A stretch of 25,529 bases of DNA, from the NCBI GenBank assembly GCA_004325065.1, contig PITI01000071.1, positions 1 to 25,529 on the forward strand, in the 5' to 3' direction. This stretch comes from Hamiltosporidium magnivora (Eukaryota > Microsporidia > Dubosqiidae). Each line of letters starts with the position of its first letter. The first letter of the stretch is position 1. The notes beneath the pieces are model-generated. The model was not told the DNA's origin. It made no database searches and saw only the letters and a list, made by a program, of their open reading frames with translations. Positions 20,915 through 25,529 of the stretch are shown here, piece by piece. The position numbers and the translations under genes are program-made.

Positions 20915-21115
20915 TAGTTAAAGAACTTAGAAATATAATTTGCTTGCCAATGAGTTGGGTCTTATTTATAAATGTAATTTTAGAAAAACATATAATACTA
21001 TTGTAACTAAAATTACAATATGTACCATAAAAATATTTTTACTAGTCTGAATAGAGGTATGCATACATTCAATATTGTTTAAAAATACTGATTTTGTTTA
21101 TTGTAGTCAGGATAT
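20915..21115 (+). pseudogene. Decayed retroelement tail (copy C)
   Basis: From 20943 the frame reads LANELGLIYKC, the same peptide as copy A at 13178-13212, from DNA with only a few base changes. After an internal deletion the ACTATTGT(G/A)AC segment is shared, translating as KITICT against KITYVT. Then EVCIHSILFKNT at about 21054 matches EAYIQSIVLKKT of copy B. So three blocks occur in the same order as in the other copies, which is strong evidence of a decayed family member. It lies in otherwise featureless A+T-rich DNA. Confidence 0.7.
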
Positions 21116-22011
21116 GAAAATATAGTCAATTTTTAAATGATCTATAAGCAATAAGCAAAATATCTATATATGCTATATACAGATTGCAAATGTACTTCAC
21201 TTTTTTTAAAATTACAAGATTCCAAGGAAGTATTCTAAATATTTCTATAATCTAATATGAATTATTTATGAATAAATTTAAGTAAATTCTTGATTTGTAA
21301 TACAGAGTGACACCAAACTTTAAAGATGAATGAAGCAAGTAAGACAAGTAAATAACTTAATATTTAAAAAGGTAACATCAATTCATCAAATAAATTTATA
21401 TAAATAAATAATTTTTGAATTGTAAAATAATTACAAAAAGCAAATTAATTTAAGGAAATAAATAATTTAAACATTTCTTAAGCTTGTAATCTAACACAAA
21501 ACACGTAAAATTAAAATTTTAGTTTTATAAAAATTTATAAAAAGATAAATTTATTCTGTTTGGAAAAAATTTCTCATCGCTCATAAATTAATAATAAAAA
21601 TATTTATATTGATTTTTATTGGTATTCTACATTTTTTTATTAATGTTTCTTATTCGATGCACAAATTGAAAAATATTTTTTTTTCAATTTTAAATTTTTT
21701 TAAAGTCCAAACGATGAACGTTTAGATCCTTTAATATTTAGAGTACTTTCTTAAATAAAAACATTCTCATAATTTCTGTAAATTCTTACAATTAAATATA
21801 ATTCCTATAATTTAAAATACATTCTCATAATCAAGAATCATTCTTTATAATAGAATACATTACTATAGTTAAAATACATTCTTATAATTGTAACACCATC
21901 TGATATAATTAAACACTTTATATAAAAAATAAATTCTAATATAATTGTAGCACTTTATATACAATTAAACACTTTCAATAAAACAGAATATTTTCTAATA
22001 TAATTGCAGCA
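21116..22011. other. A+T-rich region upstream of the ArfGAP gene
   Basis: No gene. From about 21750 the sequence becomes quasi-repetitive, with CATTCTCATAAT / CATTCTTATAAT and AACACTTTATAT / AGCACTTTATAT words at irregular spacing, grading into the 19-bp array. Confidence 0.6.
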
Positions 22012-22068
22012 CTTTCTATGTAACAAAATATTTTCTATGTAACAGAATATTTTCTATGTAACAGAATA
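22012..22068. repeat. 19-bp tandem repeat upstream of the ArfGAP gene
   Basis: Two perfect tandem copies of TTTTCTATGTAACAGAATA (22031-22049 and 22050-22068) follow one near copy at 22012-22030. Degenerate relatives lie at 21978-22010. The array ends about 110 bases before the ArfGAP start codon. Confidence 0.88.
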
Positions 22069-22166
22069 TATTATTTCTTAAATAACAAAATATTTTCTCT
22101 TCTTTTTATCAGTAATTTGAAACTTTGTTTTAAATTTTGTTTTTACTTTTATTCAAACACAAATTT

Positions 22167-22171
22167 CCCCC
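22167..22171 (+). promoter_or_regulatory. CCC-type start box of the ArfGAP gene
   Basis: Five C bases followed by TTCAA end directly at the ATG 22177. This decides the start: the frame is open back to 22117, but the extra 20 residues are hydrophobic, lack family similarity and lie upstream of the box. Confidence 0.7.
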
Positions 22172-22176
22172 TTCAA

Positions 22177-23022
22177 ATGAACGATTCTCTTCCAAAAGCA
22201 GTAGTAAACGAATTTTTTAAAAGACTTAGATCATATAATTGTAACAGTAAATGTGCAGATTGCAATAAAAAGACACCAATATGGACATCTTTAACATTTA
22301 GTGTATTTATATGTGCAGAATGTGCTACCAAGCATCGCGAAATGGGTGTAACAATTACCAAAGTAAAAAATACTGTATTAGATAGTTGGACACTTCCAGA
22401 TCTACGGAGGATGAGTGTTGGTGGAAATGAAAGGGCTTTGGTTTTACCACAGACTTTGGATATTTTTGAAAAGTATAGAGTTTCTAAATGGTATTCTATA
22501 GAAATTGATGAGTTGGTAACAATTAGTGAAGAAAAAATGCCAAACGATGAATTTCTTAAAGTTAAAGAAAGTGTCAAACCAAGAGGTAATAGAAATATTG
22601 TTATTGAAGAAAAGGAACCACCCAAGCTTGGAAGTGCAGTCAGCCATATTCCAACTGAAAGTTTTGAGAAAAATAATGAAAATGCAAAAATTCAAACCAA
22701 AAAAGATAAATCCAAAGAAAAACAAGAATCTGTTTGTTTTGTTAATATTTCTACTGCCAGTTCTGGTCTGCAGAAGGCTGATACTCCTTCTTATAAACTT
22801 ACAGATTCTTCTAATCTTCATCGTGTTGGTCTTGGAAATGTACAGGTGGAAACAGAAGAAGACAAAGGTAGATATTCTTACAAATGTGCACCTGTTAAAC
22901 ACGTTTATGTTCCTAAAAGTAAAAATGAGAAAGATGATGTTGTTAAAGACACAATAAAGAAAATAGCTTTGGGCGGTAAAAGTGTGATTGGAAATATTGT
23001 TAATAAATTTAATAAGAAATAA
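22177..23022 (+). CDS. ArfGAP2/3 (Glo3-type) Arf GTPase-activating protein
   Basis: A 281-residue protein expected to stimulate GTP hydrolysis by Arf1 during COPI vesicle traffic at the Golgi. The ArfGAP zinc finger CxxC-x16-CxxC is complete: C26, C29, C46 and C49. The catalytic arginine is R54, in the KHREMG motif equivalent to HRxLG. FFKRLRS before the finger and DSW...LRRMSVGGNERA after it resemble the Glo3/ArfGAP2-3 branch more than Gcs1. After about residue 110 the sequence is Lys/Glu/Ser-rich and unstructured-looking. The basic C-terminus has a possible amphipathic stretch (GGKSVIGNIVNKF) that could bind membrane. The frame is also open upstream to 22117, but ATG 22177 next to the C5 box is preferred. 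The tandem array downstream begins three bases after the stop. Confidence 0.92.
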   Translation: MNDSLPKAVVNEFFKRLRSYNCNSKCADCNKKTPIWTSLTFSVFICAECATKHREMGVTITKVKNTVLDSWTLPDLRRMSVGGNERALVLPQTLDIFEKYRVSKWYSIEIDELVTISEEKMPNDEFLKVKESVKPRGNRNIVIEEKEPPKLGSAVSHIPTESFEKNNENAKIQTKKDKSKEKQESVCFVNISTASSGLQKADTPSYKLTDSSNLHRVGLGNVQVETEEDKGRYSYKCAPVKHVYVPKSKNEKDDVVKDTIKKIALGGKSVIGNIVNKFNKK

Positions 23023-23023
23023 C

Positions 23024-23232
23024 GAGGGTGTTAATATATAGGTAGGAGAGAGGGGTGCTAATAATCAAATATTTTATATAAATTAAAGGGGTGTTAATAT
23101 ATAGGTAGGACAGAGGGGTGCTAATAATCAAATATTTTATATAAATTAAAGGGGTGTTAATATATAGGTAGGTTAAAAGGGTGCTAATAATCAAATATTT
23201 TATGTATTAATTAAAGGGGTGTTAATATATGA
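23024..23232. repeat. 63-bp tandem array with GGGTGTTAAT words
   Basis: Three full units begin at 23026, 23089 and 23152 (the GTG of GGGTGTTAAT lies at 23028, 23091 and 23154). A partial fourth begins at about 23216, so the periods are 63, 63 and 65. Each unit holds two G-blocks: GGGTGTTAATATATAGG and GGGGTGCTAATAATCAAAT. On the minus strand these read ATTAACACCC and TTAGCACCCC, the same C-rich word as in the array at 14361. The unit is a multiple of three, so a minus-strand frame of 21-residue repeats exists; I regard it as a by-product. Confidence 0.92.
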
Positions 23233-23826
23233 TATTTTTTATATATTAATTAAATATTAAACAACTCTTCATATATTTTGAAATATTAGAAATTATAAAT
23301 TGATTAAATATGGAATTCTATGGTCAATATACTTATAGTAAAAAAATGTTTTACACAATATTTACTATTCTTTTCCTTATATTTGATAAAAATATATTTA
23401 TTCTTTACGTATGAATTTACATTTATAAATTAAAATGATCAAAGTATTAAGTAAGCAATCAATGCTTTAAATATTGTTCTTTGACAAAGGCAGTACCTTT
23501 GGATTCATTATGAATTTTTAAATAAAATCTGTGTTTTAAATTTCTAAATTTATTTTTATTTATCAAACAAGAAATATGAAATTATTTGAATGAGTGAGGC
23601 TGATATAAATAAACTTTACTTTTTAATAAATTATATTCGTAAATTCTGTATTCAATACATTTTTATGTTTGAAATTTAGATAAATATTTAATAAATACAG
23701 TAAGTAGAGTGTTTGAATAAGCTGGAGTAGAATTGATTAAAATACATATTTTATTTCTAAATATTTATAAAGAAAAATTAGAAGTAAAAAGGAATAGAAA
23801 ATAGAGAAAAAAATAATTTATTTTTG
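23233..23826. other. A+T-rich space between array and Leo1-like gene
   Basis: No gene or repeat seen. The sequence is A+T-rich, with several AATAAA words that could serve as 3' signals for either convergent gene. Confidence 0.6.
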
Positions 23827-24120
23827 TTAATTTTTTTTATGCATAAAACATTGGTGCTTTTCATTTACATGTGTGACCATTTGGTACGAATCATTTTTTT
23901 CATTTAAAAAATATATTTTGTTGGGGAGATGTGTGCATGTAATTGGAAAAATATCTGTTCCTACTTTAAGTGACATTGTGCCATCTTTGTATTTTATAAG
24001 TTTTGTGTTTGATTGAGTGTTACGCCACCTTACTTGTAGGCCACGTATTGATGTATCGTTTGGTTTGTATTCTTCTTCTACAAATTCTAAATTCTTTGGT
24101 TTTTTGAAGAGAAAGAACAT
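23827..24120 (-). CDS. Short Leo1-like protein (putative PAF1-complex subunit)
   Basis: A 97-residue protein resembling the start of the Leo1 domain. In sequence it has EEEYKPND, then QVRWRNTQSNTKLIKYKDGTMSLKVGTDIFPI (residues 29-60 overall). This aligns with the Leo1 pattern of a basic -RWR- strand, ESN-x-[KR]-[IL]-[VI]-[KR]-[WY]-x-DG-[ST]-[ML]-SL-x-[LV]-G-x-[ED]-[IV]-F. The following strands (NKIYFLN, YQMVTHV) fit weakly. Leo1 is a nuclear subunit of the PAF1 complex, which works with elongating RNA polymerase II. The protein ends far short of the usual ~160-residue domain, so it is either a reduced microsporidian form or a truncated gene. Its start is supported by CACCCTT 12 bases upstream, identical to the S17 box. 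The family call is from memory of the motif and is moderately sure. Confidence 0.65.
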   Translation of the reverse strand: MFFLFKKPKNLEFVEEEYKPNDTSIRGLQVRWRNTQSNTKLIKYKDGTMSLKVGTDIFPITCTHLPNKIYFLNEKNDSYQMVTHVNEKHQCFMHKKN

Positions 24121-24374
24121 TTAAAAGAGATGAAGGGTGTGGTTTATTTAAAAAATTGTTCTTATATTTTTATAAATAAATTTAGAGTCAATCGAAATTG
24201 GGGGGGGGGTATTTGGTTACTTCAAAGTACAGATTTAATATTTTTATAGAACGGAAAAATAATTTATTTAATAAAATATGATACAAGGGTGTATTTTTTG
24301 TAATTAATAAAATTTCTTAGGTGGAGAGAGGATAACCACTGTAAAAACTTACTGCTTGTAATGGATGTATACAA
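24121..24374. other. Upstream region of the Leo1-like gene
   Basis: Holds the CACCCTT box and a run of ten G at 24200-24209. From about 24310 the composition shifts to the G+C-richer type seen around retroelement copies. Confidence 0.5.
24133..24139 (-). promoter_or_regulatory. CCC-type start box of the Leo1-like gene (CACCCTT)
   Basis: AAGGGTG on the plus strand is CACCCTT on the minus strand, twelve bases before the ATG and identical to the S17 box. A run of ten C (minus strand; G at 24200-24209) lies about 80 bases upstream of the start. Confidence 0.6.
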
Positions 24375-24794
24375 TCCGTATTAAAATCATTGCAACCATT
24401 GTGGTAGAATATCAACCACACTGGATCTTTAGGCCAATCCCCTATAATCTCGAGTTATACTGATTAAAAGAAACAAATGGAAAACTTTCATTTGGACATC
24501 CTCGACAGGAGAGGTAAAAGAGGCTCTGAATAAGACAATATTTAGAATTTCTTGAAAATTTATTTTTGCTAACCTGGTACGGTATTGTGACATAATATAT
24601 AATGTGATCATTATAGGACTTCAATACAAGTAAGACTAGAGGCATATATTCAGTCGATAGTACTAAAAAAGACAGTCGAAGTAATTTTTTTTGATAGACG
24701 AAGAGAATTACAGTCAAGACTAAATACCAGTGAAAGCTGGGAAATGGTAAATTGGATGTATTACATCTATAAAAGATATATGTACAATTTATAA
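24375..24794 (+). pseudogene. Retroelement-family fragment (copy B)
   Basis: The 5' part (24375-24520) matches copy D at 11040-11190. The 3' part (24565-24750) matches copy A at 13228-13420, including an ACxTGGxAC...TATTGTGACA block and AAGACAGTCGAAG. The frame 24603-24794 is open for 63 codons without an ATG and reads LEAYIQSIVLKKTVE then FDRRRELQSRLN. Its VLKKTVE is identical to copy A. So this copy links the D-type and A-type segments into one element, with the intervening endonuclease-like part (DKKK...TLI[DE]V) deleted or unrecognisable. Not functional as it stands. Confidence 0.65.
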
Positions 24795-25529
24795 TTAATT
24801 AGATGCACAAATAAAAAATAAATAAAGTCATTATCAGAAGAAAAAGTCAAATTTATGAATCATAATTACTCCAAAAACCATGAAAAGTGATTTATTGATT
24901 ACAAAATATAGCAAAAAATCAAAAAATAAACAATGAAAGGGATTAAAACTGGAAAAATTAGTCCTGAAATACTCAGCTTCTACTAAAACTTATTTTTATG
25001 GTGGTTTTTAAACTTTTAAAAGTTTCTTTTCAAACTAACTAACAAACTAACTCTGCAGCGCTCAGATCTTGAAGAACTCGAGCCTCCTTGTTTATAATAG
25101 ATACTTTAACAAACTGATAAATGAAATACTAGCTGTATTAATTTACAACAAAAACGTATTAAATAGATATAAATATCTCGGATGTAATTATATCTTAAAT
25201 TTTAGCATATTTGCTATGATTAAAGTAAATAAATTTAATGGTATCCTTGATTAAAAACTAAGTAAGTAGTTTAAGCCTAAAAAAATTTTGTTTTTTAATT
25301 AGAAACATCATGAGATAAAATATTTTTAACTCTTTTATATTTTCTTCTACCTCTTTAGTTATAGAATTATATAACAAGATACTAATTTAGATTTTACATT
25401 GAATTAAATTATGTGTGTGACTATTACAGAAATCCAAAAAACCAAATTATAATCGTTAAATTTTACATTTAATCTGTAAAAGTATTTGTTGTTGCCGTAA
25501 TTTTCGGGAAGGCAGCTAAGTTTGAAGTA
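24795..25529. other. Gene-free right end of the window
   Basis: No gene recognised. An open frame at 25069-25254 starts only with TTG and has no family resemblance. A small G+C-rich patch at 25050-25090 (CTGCAGCGCTCAGATCTTG) may be another relic. Confidence 0.5.

Noticed and set aside
22117..22176. A 20-residue N-terminal extension of the ArfGAP protein
   Set aside because: The frame is open, but the C5 start box and the family N-terminus both point to ATG 22177; the extension would lie upstream of the box.
22444..22957. Open frames of 143-152 codons on both strands inside the ArfGAP gene
   Set aside because: They are shadows of the real frame; none shows a family motif.
23009..23194. A minus-strand protein made of 21-residue repeats (LIISTPLSYLYIN type)
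   Set aside because: It arises because the 63-bp tandem unit is a multiple of three; it overlaps the end of the ArfGAP gene and is limited to the array.
14361..23232. A CRISPR array reading of the two tandem arrays
   Set aside because: Units are contiguous tandem copies with no unique spacers of constant length, and the surroundings are eukaryotic.
25069..25254. A 61-codon gene at the right end
   Set aside because: It starts only with TTG, and its I/N/Y/L-rich composition is that of A+T-rich noncoding DNA.

Overview
This is a very A+T-rich, gene-poor stretch of nuclear DNA from what looks like a microsporidian (a fungus-related intracellular parasite) with an expanded, repeat-bearing genome. 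Three things point there. A ribosomal protein S17 gene is split by a 26-nt intron placed directly after its ATG, with GTAAGT and TTTCTAATTTAAAG ends. Four of the six gene starts have a CCC-type box within about 15 nt upstream of the ATG. The proteins are compact, eukaryotic and intronless apart from S17. A Hamiltosporidium-like genome would fit the low gene density, but the genus is an inference.

Layout. 1-180 is a perfect 30-copy GTATTA hexanucleotide array. 181-8423 holds no convincing gene. It is clearly richer in G+C than the gene-bearing part and carries several decayed, protein-like reading frames. 8424-9440 is a membrane-anchored USP-type ubiquitin hydrolase. 9441-13600 is another gene graveyard, with broken pieces of a retroelement-like gene. 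13898-14313 is S17, which faces an amino-acid transporter (14700-15884, minus strand) across a degenerate 30-bp repeat array. 15885-18998 is extremely A+T-rich and contains minisatellites and one decayed minus-strand gene. 18999-19589 is a homeodomain protein (minus). 22177-23022 is an Arf GTPase-activating protein (plus). It faces a short Leo1-like protein (23827-24120, minus) across a second tandem array with 63-bp units. 24300-25529 carries a second well-preserved retroelement tail; a third lies at 20915-21115.

The genes do not form one pathway. They are housekeeping or regulatory functions: translation (S17), vesicle traffic (ArfGAP), transcription (homeodomain, Leo1-like/PAF1), protein turnover (USP) and nutrient transport (amino-acid permease). 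The less ordinary features are the two tandem arrays. Both lie between convergent genes, and both repeat a CACCC(C)TTT word that closely matches the CCC box just upstream of the S17 and Leo1-like starts. The decayed retroelement family is also notable: its three copies can be aligned with each other inside the window.
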